In this document: positions 13,501 to 20,296 of the stretch, piece by piece | Layout of the letters: every line of letters starts with the position of its first letter | Position numbering within the stretch: position 1 is the stretch's first letter | NCBI GenBank assembly: GCA_963669155.1 | Contig: OZ022589.1 | Location: 859,127-923,126 of the forward strand | Length of the DNA: 64,000 nucleotides | Direction of reading: 5' to 3' | DNA from: Arbacia lixula | Lineage: Eukaryota; Echinodermata; Echinoidea; Arbacioida; Arbaciidae | Notes under the pieces: generated by a model | What the model saw: the letters and a program-made list of their open reading frames with translations, nothing else | Database searches by the model: none | Told to the model about the DNA's origin: nothing | Program-made: the position numbers and the translations under genes

Positions 13501-14450
13501 CTTGCTGTATTTTCCTCACCGGAAGGTTATAGTGTGGTCGATGGAAAGGATGTTGACATGCAGCAACGGAAAGGATTATTCACATAATATTTGCGCTCGG
13601 TGATTGTTTCGCTGTAAATAAATACTCGGATACCGCAATAGCAGGATATCCCGCGCTAAATTCCACCACATAAACAGATAAATTGAAAGTTGATTAATGT
13701 GGTGAATTCCTATCGTTAACCCGTGTCTAACGTAAAACTTAAGACATCTGACAAAACCATAATGAGCATTGACTGTCTCGTCTATTGATTACTTTTAATT
13801 AATTCTTACCCACTGTAACACGGTGCTATTCAAAAGGATTATACAATTTCACCAAAGACTTAATGTAGTAAGAATTTGAAGTAAGAATCATCCAGTCTAC
13901 AGTGTATAACCACTGTTATGAGATTTTATGGTCTGAAATGAGGAGATATTACGAAAGTCCCATCTCTGGACAAATCTAGTAAAAAGTGATGATACTGGTC
14001 GTAGCATATTGTTAATTATTAATTGATATAATTGATGTATAAATATATATTTTTCAATACATCGAATCATAAACTAAACTTAACTATAAACCAAATAAGT
14101 TTATTTTAGGATACAGTTCTTTAGTCAACATCCATTCGTTGTTTCCTACCTGTATGCCATGCGAGAAATGGTTATTTGATCTACATTCTTCAAGAAATTT
14201 CACTATAAACTAACCAATTAAGCGTATATTTGGGTACAATTGTTTTATCAGTTGTTTCTTATCTGCATGTAATGTGAAAATGATTAATTGATCTCCATTC
14301 TTCAAGAAATTTAACTATAAACCAAGTAAATACAATTGTTTTTATTAGTTGTTTCTTACCTGCATGCACTGTGAAACTGGTTAGGAGGAGCACAAACACC
14401 AATGCCCTTTCTCTTCTGGTCTTGCCTCGGAGCTCCATCATTGCTGTCAT
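822..14450 (-). CDS. ITGB: Integrin beta subunit, paralogue A (13 exons, 5' part; runs off left edge)
   Basis: Beta chain of a cell-surface adhesion receptor that pairs with an alpha chain to bind matrix or counter-receptors. Thirteen exons read from 14450 down to 822 join into one open frame of 432 codons plus two bases, with GT-AG at every junction and matching phases. Domain order is signal peptide, PSI, hybrid (first part), betaI, then return to hybrid. Visible family marks are CAWC in [13 protein letters not shown] before the metal site, the MIDAS DLSYS followed by DD (ADMIDAS), [17 protein letters not shown] (second metal site), IGWR and TTDAPFH, LGGIV-NDG-CH, and DYPSIGHL with IFAVT. 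The I-EGF, beta-tail, membrane and cytoplasmic exons expected next are not between 821 and 1, so they lie left of the window. The neighbouring complete-ended paralogue B has the same exon plan. Family identity is certain; orthology to a named beta chain is not. Confidence 0.95.
1833..1967. mobile_element. Short TTAA-flanked MITE
   Basis: TTAA is found at both ends. The ends are inverted copies: left AAAAGTCCACCCTC against the reverse complement of the right end, AAAGTACACCCTC. The 135 bp size and the lack of coding suggest a non-autonomous DNA transposon with TTAA target preference. A longer relative with near-identical tips is at 61059-61371. Confidence 0.5.
2049..2400. repeat. (GA)n-rich microsatellite with an (AT)n block
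   Basis: A pure GA run from 2049 to 2100, eight or nine Gs, interrupted GA, an (AT)n block near 2289-2310, then GA again. It lies just downstream of integrin A exon 12 in intron 12, where the transcript would carry a CU-rich tract. Confidence 0.95.
2435..2524 (-). CDS. ITGB: Integrin beta A exon 12: end of betaI domain
   Basis: 30 codons, phase 0. Encodes [19 protein letters not shown], then NLTRDNYD, the final betaI strand and helix (compare PGTTVGVL-DSSNV). The acceptor is tcaaactccag, chosen because it keeps length and phase equal to B exon 12. The donor is gtaagtat. Confidence 0.92.
3039..3134 (-). CDS. ITGB: Integrin beta A exon 11: betaI helix and strand
   Basis: 32 codons, phase 0. 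Encodes [16 protein letters not shown], then [16 protein letters not shown], the classic DYPS-GHL and IFAVT blocks. The acceptor is ttttttctag and the donor gtcaggcc, a weaker donor than others in the gene. Confidence 0.95.
3587..3658 (-). other. Candidate orphan exon inside integrin A intron 10
   Basis: A minus-strand open stretch follows a plausible acceptor (ggtttcag) and reads VEYKALQK, then [14 protein letters not shown], then ITFTN. A possible weak donor is gttgat at 3586. The middle faintly resembles the integrin betaI end (DxY-IxSxV-L) that exons 12 and 13 already encode. It is not needed for the main transcript: exon 10 joins exon 11 in phase 0 without it. It could be an alternative exon, a relic of a third integrin copy, or chance. 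No counterpart is seen in the matching intron of paralogue B. Confidence 0.25.
4253..4333 (-). CDS. ITGB: Integrin beta A exon 10: betaI
   Basis: 27 codons, phase 0. Begins [13 protein letters not shown] and ends NMYTASNLQ, matching the integrin beta stretch LGGIV-PNDG-CH. The acceptor is ttttccccacag and the donor gtattaca. Confidence 0.95.
4899..5262. mobile_element. Foldback MITE, family 1 (copy 1), abutting exon 9 donor
   Basis: The left tip is TTAA then AGGGAATATACTGTACTG; the right tip is CCCAGTATGGTATATGCC. The two halves are inverted copies around the ATTTGAGGATTTGTGATTTA region near 5090. The left TTAA is intact; the right end lacks it. A better-preserved relative is at 34216-34582. 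The right edge stops about 10 bp from the integrin A exon 9 splice donor. Confidence 0.7.
5263..5272 (-). promoter_or_regulatory. Exon 9 splice donor squeezed between exon and MITE
   Basis: Only the bases gtgaataatc separate exon 9 of integrin A from the foldback element, so U1 snRNA pairing takes place at the very edge of a long hairpin-capable sequence. Confidence 0.5.
5273..5356 (-). CDS. ITGB: Integrin beta A exon 9: betaI core
   Basis: 28 codons, phase 0. Encodes DEIGWRP, then [14 protein letters not shown]. The TTDA Asp belongs to the MIDAS/ADMIDAS region. The acceptor is atttcacag and the donor gtgaataa. A foldback transposable element (4899-5262) ends about 10 bases inside the following intron, almost touching this donor. 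Confidence 0.95.
5972..6058 (-). CDS. ITGB: Integrin beta A exon 8: betaI metal-site loop
   Basis: 29 codons, phase 0. Contains [16 protein letters not shown], supplying the Asn, Asp, Pro and Glu ligands of the second metal site. It is 82/87 bases identical to B exon 8 (44363-44449), including an uninterrupted run of about 60 identical bases, which is much higher than neighbouring exons. Confidence 0.95.
6347..7041. mobile_element. Foldback DNA element, family 2 (copy 1)
   Basis: About 695 bp with inverted ends: left ACACAACAAAAAGTAAG then TCCCCCCTAATCAAAATAGC; right GCTATTTTGCTGAGG then a mirror of the left tip. Internal arms also mirror each other, for example TCACTTTTCAAAATTCAC against the reverse complement of GTGACATTTGAAAAGTGA. 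No transposase is seen. It fills most of integrin A intron 7. A second copy is at 12597-13350. Confidence 0.75.
7098..7182 (-). CDS. ITGB: Integrin beta A exon 7: betaI specificity-determining loop
   Basis: Encodes [15 protein letters not shown]. The two cysteines form the disulfide of the specificity-determining loop, here with only two residues between them, against five or six in vertebrate beta1 and beta3. The exon then reads [13 protein letters not shown]. It enters in phase 2 and ends in phase 0. The acceptor is tctacacag and the donor gtgagtcc. Confidence 0.93.
7183..8066. other. Integrin A intron 6, no feature seen
   Basis: AT-rich intronic DNA with short A-rich runs near 7325-7350. 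I see no exon, repeat unit or RNA gene. Confidence 0.6.
8067..8163 (-). CDS. ITGB: Integrin beta A exon 6: betaI domain
   Basis: Encodes [18 protein letters not shown], the conserved betaI beta-strand. The Asp of FVDK is a ligand of the ligand-associated (SyMBS/LIMBS) metal site. The exon is 97 bp and leaves in phase 2. The donor gtaagac follows GAAGC. Confidence 0.95.
8164..8971. other. Integrin A intron 5, no gene seen
   Basis: Contains a stretch near 8700-8880 where GCACCGCGCAGCAACTTCCG and a GCGCGATGCACTGTG mirror lie about 120 bp apart, suggestive of a decayed inverted repeat. Comparable fragments occur near 41811-41950 and 46990-47100. No coding signal. Confidence 0.4.
8972..9103 (-). 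CDS. ITGB: Integrin beta A exon 5: start of betaI domain with MIDAS
   Basis: Contains [18 protein letters not shown] followed by RDDL. DLSYS is the DxSxS metal-ion-dependent adhesion site and the following DD pair supplies the ADMIDAS calcium ligands. All the key acidic and serine residues are present, so the domain should bind cations and ligand. The exon is 132 bp, enters in phase 1 and leaves in phase 1. The donor is gtaactag. Confidence 0.95.
9133..9425. repeat. Minisatellite, about four units of 66-76 bp
   Basis: The word ACTCAGTTTCTTGCC recurs, with small changes, at 9177, 9251, 9327 and 9393. Units also share GGTAGCCCC and GTGGGTTAAAC. It lies in integrin A intron 4. The GGGTTAA-CCTCTCA-TACC core resembles the array at 15445-15920. 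Confidence 0.8.
9899..9983 (-). CDS. ITGB: Integrin beta A exon 4: hybrid domain strand
   Basis: 28 codons plus one base. It carries [16 protein letters not shown], the conserved integrin beta stretch where the chain enters the hybrid domain (consensus VQ-KPQ-n-LR-G). The acceptor is gttattag and the donor gtaagttt. The same length and phase occur in B exon 4. Confidence 0.93.
10067..10562. repeat. (CT)n / TCTCTGTC microsatellite
   Basis: About 500 bases of CT dinucleotides with regular GT interruptions, ending in a pure (CTGT)n block near 10528-10560. It lies in integrin A intron 3 directly next to exon 3. Long open frames over it are low-complexity artefacts. Confidence 0.97.
10605..10697 (-). 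CDS. ITGB: Integrin beta A exon 3: end of PSI, into hybrid domain
   Basis: 31 codons, phase 0 to 0. It contains the RCD motif and a later cysteine followed by ITNP, matching the integrin beta stretch RCD-n-L-n-C-n-I-NP. The acceptor is tattttcgcag; the donor is gtaata, a slightly weak match. The partner exon in paralogue B is 56535-56627 with the same length and phase. Confidence 0.92.
11172..11260 (-). CDS. ITGB: Integrin beta A exon 2: PSI domain
   Basis: Encodes the cysteine-rich PSI (plexin-semaphorin-integrin) module, with cysteines in the pattern FICQ-SCHDCI-PACAWC typical of integrin beta N-termini. The acceptor is ttgtttag and the donor gtaagtaa. The exon enters in phase 1 and leaves in phase 0. 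PSI anchors the hybrid domain and carries the long-range disulfide to the I-EGF region. Confidence 0.92.
11439..11677. mobile_element. Palindromic MITE with TAGGGCCATT ends
   Basis: The left tip TAGGGCCATTTTCGTT and right tip AATGAGAATGGCCCTA are inverted copies, followed inward by repeated AATCGCGAAGTTAG and its mirror TAACTTCGCGATTTTTT. It is 239 bp without coding potential, in integrin A intron 1. Confidence 0.75.
12597..13350. mobile_element. Foldback DNA element, family 2 (copy 2)
   Basis: Related over most of its length to 6347-7041: the same ACACAACA(A/G)AAAAGTAAG tip, the same AGCAAAATAGCATAAC subterminal block, and the same central GGTTGAGTGAGCACCGTTTA. The left tip contains a poly-C run of about 20 bases (12618-12638). 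The two arms mirror each other over roughly 200 bases. No transposase. In integrin A intron 1. Confidence 0.75.
13351..14359. other. Integrin A intron 1, 5' part
   Basis: AT-rich. A decayed tandem duplication is visible at about 14075-14380: TTGTTTC-TACCTGCATG, the exon 1 donor region, recurs near 14140, 14250 and 14350, followed each time by GATC-CATTCTTCAAGAAATTT-ACTATAAAC. The last copy coincides with the real exon 1 donor. Confidence 0.6.
14360..14450 (-). CDS. ITGB: Integrin beta A exon 1: start codon and signal peptide
   Basis: The ATG at 14450-14448 is the first in frame. An open extension upstream to 14474 lacks an ATG. The peptide has a basic n-region (RGKTRRER) followed by a hydrophobic core ([13 protein letters not shown]) and a VHA|D cleavage-like site. 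The donor is gtaagaaa at 14359-14352. The exon ends in phase 1 and its last base G joins AC of exon 2 to make the first mature residue, Asp. MetMet at 14441-14436 is an alternative start. Confidence 0.85.
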
Positions 14451-15444
14451 CCTCGATGAAAATTTATATATCACGTGTATCTTGTCAGCACGAACGCTAT
14501 TTAGTTTACACTCGTGGTCCGTTTCAGTTCAGTATCTGAGACCAGTGTGCGATACGAACGCGGATATTCCGGATAAGCGGGCCGTTGAGAGTTATACAGA
14601 TAGAAACTAGTATACCATGATATTCAATTAGTCCAGTGTAGGTAGGCTAAATTCATCGTTTGTTTTAGGCCAAACAAGGAAGTGAAATCAATGTCCTCCG
14701 AGCTATGCGTCACTTTTGTTTACTGAGCGAGTCTGTCCTTCCATTGTCATGATTGTTGGAAATGTATGTTTGCTTTGAAATGTGTAATATTTGACTTTCA
14801 TTTTTTCTTTCAAGTTGTGGAAATTGGGTAAAATCCCCTGTGTTATTTTTTTCCTAAGTATTGACTTTCAGGACCCAGATTTTCAAGCAGATTATTGCGA
14901 TATGTACTTTTAGAGCTAACAATATATCATCAAAATCTGTATTATCGGTAACAGCTTGGTATTCAGAAGGTTTGTTATCATGGTTATTGCGAAGGTTTAA
15001 ATACTCCGAGGAATCGCTATTTCGGAAGTTTGTTATTCCTACGATTGTTCAAGAAGTAAATATGGCTCGTTAATTCAAAATAGGAGCTACCATGTATGAT
15101 TACTCATAGAACGTTATTTAATTTTCGGCTTGATCTAACGAACCTTATTGCATTATCGAATTAACAAGCTGTCTGAATAACGAACTGGCAAAATGAAAAT
15201 CCTTCAGAATATAGAACACTCGGATTAATGCAACCAATTGTTTTGCCGAACAAACGCTACTTCATGATTGAATTAACAAGCTCCTGTATTTCCTAGCTGT
15301 ACAAAATGTGTGTGTTCGGAATAGTTCGGAATGTGTCTGCTCTATTTTACAGAGACCTTTGATAATGTAAAGTATTTATACCAGAATTACATTCTACAGC
15401 TTTTCATTCATTTAAGTAATAATGAAATGATTAAACAATAATAA
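14451..15444. other. Upstream region of integrin A
   Basis: It should hold the 5' UTR and promoter of paralogue A (minus strand). A TATA-like GATATATAAATTT lies only about 10-25 bases before the ATG, too close to act as a usual TATA box. I cannot place a transcription start. Confidence 0.3.
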
Positions 15445-15920
15445 TTTAACTCTCTCATTCTCTCACTACCATGGAGCCTTGCACGTATTATCAATCAATG
15501 GTCTATTTAAGCTTCGGTGCCATTCCTTCTCATTACCATTGGTTCATTCACTGTGTTATACATCAATGGTCTCTTCACATCTTGGTACCGAGAGGGTTAA
15601 CCCTCTCATTACCATGGGCTCATTCACCATGTTATCAACCAATGGTCTCCTCATATCTTGGCACCAAGAGAATTAACCCTCTAACTACCATGGGCTCATT
15701 CACCATGTTATCAACCAATGATCACGTTACGCCTTGGTTCCAAGAGGGTTAACTCTCTCATTACCATGGGGTCATTCTCATGTTATCAACCAATGATCAC
15801 GTTACGCCTTGGTTCCAAGAGGGTTAACCCTCTCATTACCATGTAACCATTTACTGTACAAGGTTTATTCAATAAATGATCTCTTCACGCTTTGGTACTA
15901 AGAGGGTTAACCCTAATGAG
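15445..15920. repeat. Minisatellite, about six units of ~76 bp
   Basis: ACCATGGGCTCATTCACCAT or close variants begin at 15468, 15535, 15611, 15687, 15763 and 15838. Each unit carries a palindromic GAGGGTTAACCCTCTC joint. It is upstream of integrin A. Short open frames across it are repeat translation only. Confidence 0.9.
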
Positions 15921-16369
15921 AGGATTTCTCTACATAATGATCAAGGATTGTAGGCCTTCAAGTAAATGAAGTATTGCATAAAGATTACAACTTGGATGAT
16001 GTTTGAAGGTTTGCATGGTGGTATGATCAATCAAGAGAGAGGTTTACGGTACACCATGTGTAAAGTCCTGGGAGGACTGAGATGAGAAAACGTGGATAGA
16101 ATTGAAGGTGAAATGGACAGGCGAGAAAGTGGAGATTTGAAAGTAGAGTATTCTTTCGAAATGAGTGTAGTCCTGAAAAGGACTGTAAACCAGAAAGCGT
16201 GAAGAGCTGATGAGTAGAGAGGTAGACTCGACGTTTCGGGCAGATTGACTGTCCGTCTTCATGCACTCCTGAAGACCGTAAACCTCTCTCGTGATAGATT
16301 ACAACTTGTTCTCGTATGAAGAGCAAGCACTCTTAGTACATTCTTACACAGTCAGACAGTGGACACACA

Positions 16370-16413
16370 CACGCTCTCTCTCTCTCTCTCTCTCTCTTAT
16401 CCCCCCACACACG

Positions 16414-16466
<53 letters not shown>
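16370..16466. repeat. (CT)n-(CA)n compound microsatellite
   Basis: CT run followed by CCCC and a CA run of about 50 bases. Confidence 0.97.
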
Positions 16467-16468
<2 letters not shown>

Positions 16469-17410
16469 AAATACACACGACCTCGTCCCGGTCCCTCTCC
16501 AATTGATATATATTGATATACCAATATCATATTCCATCATGACAATGTGTTGACAGTAAACGGGGTTGCAAAACCTTGATTTCGTGCTCAACATGCAGTG
16601 TTTTCCAATCATGGGAAAGGTGCCCTCTCCGATACTCTCCCTCATTATTATAAACAAAAAAGACATGCATACAAAAAACACATTTGTTCTTATTCAAATA
16701 TATATTCCATGCTTCAAAATGCAAAAATTCTAAATTGATTATACTCCTTACCCCCTCCCTTCACAGAGTGGAACAGGGTACAATTGCATGGGCATTTTCA
16801 TTGTGTTTGTAAACCCAGCCGTATTGACAGCTCCAGCTGGTGATGTGAGAATTCCTTCCATGGTCAACATGGGCAAAACAAAATTCATTTCGGAACACGC
16901 GCGCGATCCGTGCACATGTGAGAAAGACCACGTGGTTAGCGCAGACCAATGTAACGCCTCCGTTTCCCCGCGTGCTCCGACCCATATCGATGAGCGTCAT
17001 ATTCATGGTATCGATTTCGAAATCAATGCACTTGACGCCGTATGACACCCTGTCCTCACCTCGTTTCTCAATCCGATAGACAAATAACAACAAACATGAT
17101 AGCAATCAAGCAATTAACCGTATGAATATAACTGATGGTGATGTTACCACTCTCTATGCTATCACGGCTATAGAAAACTATCACACAACAGTAATTCTGT
17201 GTCTCTGTTTAAGATGTATTTTGGTGTTCTTTAACAGTGAATTCAAAATAGAACAACTGATTGATTGTGATACAGCTTAAAAAAAAATGTTTTGAGTAAA
17301 CAAAGGCCTACTTTGTTTTTACACACTGTATTCCAGGTAATATTAAAAATATAATGCAGTTTATGATCTTTATCCCAAGATGGCCCGAATTTGAGGAGTA
17401 ACCAAATGCA
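16467..17410. other. Intergenic, no gene accepted
   Basis: A 114-codon minus-strand frame (17105-16761) exists, but it has no recognisable domain, no repeated coding bias and no neighbour support. I see no RNA gene or mobile element. Confidence 0.5.
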
Positions 17411-17411
17411 A

Positions 17412-17425
17412 TCTTTGTTTTCACG

Positions 17426-17464
<39 letters not shown>

Positions 17465-17482
17465 TATTACTACTACTACTAT

Positions 17483-17524
<42 letters not shown>

Positions 17525-17544
17525 TTCTACTAATACTACTGCTA

Positions 17545-17592
<48 letters not shown>

Positions 17593-17603
17593 CACTACTG
17601 CTA

Positions 17604-17646
<43 letters not shown>

Positions 17647-17750
17647 CATACTACTACTGCTATCCTTCTACTACTACTACTACTACTACTACTACTGCTA
17701 CTATTACTACTACTACTATTACTACTACTACTACGACTTCTATTTCTACA
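17412..17750. repeat. (ACT/CTA)n trinucleotide microsatellite
   Basis: About 340 bases of ACTACT with a few GCT and TTCT interruptions. Poly-Thr or poly-Leu frames here are artefacts. It sits about 270 bp downstream of the GT31 gene stop, on the 3' side. Confidence 0.97.
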
Positions 17751-18024
17751 ACTATTTCTGCTTTTTCTTGTACTACACCTATTACTAGTGCTACTACTAC
17801 ACGTACTATCGCATGTACTTGTATTACTTGCATTATTTCACTGAAACTACCGTCACACACCTCTTCTTTCTCCTATATAACTGCTAATTCCACTGTTAAA
17901 TAGTTAAATAGTTAAATAGAGTCACACCTTATATAACAACCGTATTGCAAAACTCTTGTTTTTTCATCGATAATAACTTCATTTGTGTGTCTAGTATGTA
18001 ACTCGTTTACGTGGCTGTTCATTT

Positions 18025-19476
18025 TTAAGGCAGATATTTCGCATTTTCGACATATTCTTCGACGCATTTACTAACCCCTGACAAAGAATCCCAGTGCCCT
18101 ACCTGTAGGGCCCTCCAGGCATCAAGCATATGATTGGTTCGTAAGTTCCACGTGATGTATCCCTTCTTCAATGCTAACATCGTGCAGTTAGTTTTGATTA
18201 GATTCCCTCTATTGACAATGAAATTAAACAAAAATGAGTCTCTGGTTAGGATGTCAATCTCAAGTTTGTGAAGAAGCATCCCCATGAAAACATCTTCGAA
18301 TGGAAACAAAGTTGAGTTAAGAGATGTTTGGTATAGTTTCGCGGCGACGTCCGTTGAGACCACATACCCGGATCCGTGTGGGTAGCCTTTGTAATTCTTA
18401 AAGGGATATAAATCTTCAGGGATGTACCATTTATCGGATGGTTTACGGATTGCTGCATTCTTGATGCGCAGTCCAGCCACGTAGTTTGACCGGAACTGCG
18501 GCAGGGCAGTGGCTAGATCCGCAGCGAGTTTGACAATGTTCACGATGGCGTCGTCGTCCACTTTCATCACGAAGTCGCTGTTGCTGCAGAACTCTGAGGC
18601 CCACTTCATCCCCATGATGGTTTTGATGGAGAGGTTGTAGTAGGTATCGTGGAAATCCTCCTGCACGATATCTCCGTACATCTCAGCCTCTTTTGCGATG
18701 TCGTCTTTCGGGTGATTCTCGCTCGTTCCTAGCAGAAACACTATCCGTGCGGATACATTTTTTGTTGCAGCCTCACGCATGTATGTTGTTCGAACAATAT
18801 TTCGTCTTTCCACATTGGCCAGTGCCGATAGAACCAGGACAAGCACCGTGATTTTCTTCACGCCGCCGTCCCTCACTTCACATTTCTCTTTCGGATTACT
18901 CAGGTATGAATACATGTGCTTGTCTATTCTTTTCGTCCAGCTAAATTTCTTTAACCACCCCTTCCTATCTTGACCACAACCATCACACCCATCTATCTTT
19001 ATCTCTGTTTCGTCTCTGTTGTGTTTCTGACTCGTTTGACCATGCGGTGGTATAAATGCTTTGTAGCTCTTGATTGATTTGCTCACATTCTGATCACGTG
19101 TTTTCTGAGCTTGCCTTTGGAGTTGTTGGACTTGTTCCTGAAGTTGGAGAAAAGCTTCACGCTGCAAGTCCAGTTCACTCTTGATTGGTTTGCTCGCATT
19201 CTGATCACGCGTTTCCTGAGCCTGCCTTTGGAGTTCTTGGACTTGTTCCTGAAGTTGTAGAAATGTCTGTCGCTGCAAGTCCAGTAAATCACTCTTCGGG
19301 TTCTCCGATGAAGGAATATTGGCATTACGTAGTCCTAGTACATGTATCGCCTTGTCCACTGGTAAACCGTGATGTTGGTTCGTTATCAAATGTTCTGTAA
19401 TGAGGTACACCATGCTGGTTATGGTGCACGCCAAAAGCATGATGTAACCACGGTAACGTTTTCCTCGAGGGCTCAT
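18025..19476 (-). CDS. GT31 beta-1,3-galactosyltransferase-like protein (intronless)
   Basis: A complete 483-residue, single-exon type II membrane glycosyltransferase, expected in the Golgi, adding a beta-1,3-linked hexose from a UDP-sugar to a glycan acceptor. A short basic cytoplasmic tail (SPRGKRYRG) precedes the membrane anchor at about residues 10-27. A stem with two 37-residue coiled-coil repeats (65-101 and 102-138, LQLQEQVQ-LQRQAQ) follows, then the catalytic domain from about 205. GT31 motifs in order: ERRNIVRTTYM (223-233), IVFLLG, DIVQEDFHDTYYNLSIKT (269-286), FVMKVDDDA with the DDD metal/UDP motif at 307-309, YPHGSGYVVS, and FPFEDVFMG (391-399). Five or more N-x-S/T sites are present. 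The start at 19476 is the first ATG before the anchor. Length is somewhat above the usual 300-420 because of the stem duplication. Acceptor specificity (galactosyl, N-acetylglucosaminyl or other) cannot be read from sequence. It lies between the two integrin genes, same strand. Confidence 0.92.
   Translation of the reverse strand: MSPRGKRYRGYIMLLACTITSMVYLITEHLITNQHHGLPVDKAIHVLGLRNANIPSSENPKSDLLDLQRQTFLQLQEQVQELQRQAQETRDQNASKPIKSELDLQREAFLQLQEQVQQLQRQAQKTRDQNVSKSIKSYKAFIPPHGQTSQKHNRDETEIKIDGCDGCGQDRKGWLKKFSWTKRIDKHMYSYLSNPKEKCEVRDGGVKKITVLVLVLSALANVERRNIVRTTYMREAATKNVSARIVFLLGTSENHPKDDIAKEAEMYGDIVQEDFHDTYYNLSIKTIMGMKWASEFCSNSDFVMKVDDDAIVNIVKLAADLATALPQFRSNYVAGLRIKNAAIRKPSDKWYIPEDLYPFKNYKGYPHGSGYVVSTDVAAKLYQTSLNSTLFPFEDVFMGMLLHKLEIDILTRDSFLFNFIVNRGNLIKTNCTMLALKKGYITWNLRTNHMLDAWRALQVGHWDSLSGVSKCVEEYVENAKYLP
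19063..19284 (-). repeat. In-frame 111-bp tandem duplication in the GT31 stem
   Basis: Codons 65-101 and 102-138 are adjacent 37-residue copies differing at about seven residues. Both carry heptad-like LQLQEQVQ, then RDQN and SK-IKS. It is predicted to lengthen a coiled-coil stem and so affect oligomerisation or the distance from the membrane. Confidence 0.9.
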
Positions 19477-20139
19477 CGCGGCGAAAGATGATGCTATCAG
19501 GGGCGTCAGGTATTACTGAGTGACAGAAAAATACAATTTAATTGTTGTCATTTATCTTGATTAAAGAACGGTTTCAGGTTGTAAATGTGACAAAATGTAT
19601 GACATGATTTCATCCACCATGCTGCCCGTTAGATCTTCAACTTATCATAAAGTATGTCCTGTAAATCGGTCTGTGGTAATATCTATTATTTCTTTCACAC
19701 AATGATTATCTCATAGGACTACAATGTGAATACACACAACAAGATGGAATAATGACGTGAAATCATTTTTTCTTGGAAACTTTGATTAGATAAATGAATA
19801 GTCTAACGTTCATGTTAATAAATTAGAAGACTTCATTTTCTGTGTGAATATACAAACAAATGTATTTATAGTACAGTGCTCGTTTGTAAAATAGAGGATA
19901 TAAAAATAAAATTATGATAAGAATTGTACTACAAATAAGACAATATTCATGTTTGACAAGGATGCAACGCGAGTCATTAATGCAGAAGACAACATTTCAA
20001 AAGTTAGTTCGTCGTATGAAAATATGATAAGCACATTGTTAACAACGACTGAACTAGACCAACGTATTCAATTTGGTGCGTTTCTGTTTTGTGGCGTTAT
20101 TATGTTTTGAAGCGCCACAAGGAATGTAAAGTCAGATAT
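19477..20139. other. Upstream of GT31 gene, nothing recognised
   Basis: AT-rich non-coding DNA. The GT31 promoter should lie here, but I see no convincing core motif. Confidence 0.4.
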
Positions 20140-20140
20140 G

Positions 20141-20296
20141 GGCCCCATTGCATAAACTTACCATTAATGATAACTCTGCCATCAATAGTAACTATCATGG
20201 TAACACGGCTCGACAGCCAGTCAAATCCAATGTTTCCACCGATATTGCCATTGGTGGCAAAGTTACCATCAATTGTTAGTTTTATGCAACAGGGCC
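20141..20296. mobile_element. Palindromic MITE, family 3 (copy 1)
   Basis: The left tip GGCCCCATTGCATAAA and the right tip TTTATGCAACAGGGCC are inverted copies. The inner blocks TTACCATTAATGATAACT and GTTACCATCAATTGTTAG also mirror. About 156 bp. A related copy is at 56357-56510. Confidence 0.7.

Noticed and set aside
15445..15920. CRISPR array
   Set aside because: Regular spacing, but the units are continuous tandem copies without unique spacers, in a eukaryotic genome.
16761..17105. 114-codon minus-strand frame
   Set aside because: No recognised domain, no splice or neighbour support.
17391..17903. 170-codon Thr/Leu/Tyr-rich frame
   Set aside because: Pure trinucleotide repeat; all frames stay open.
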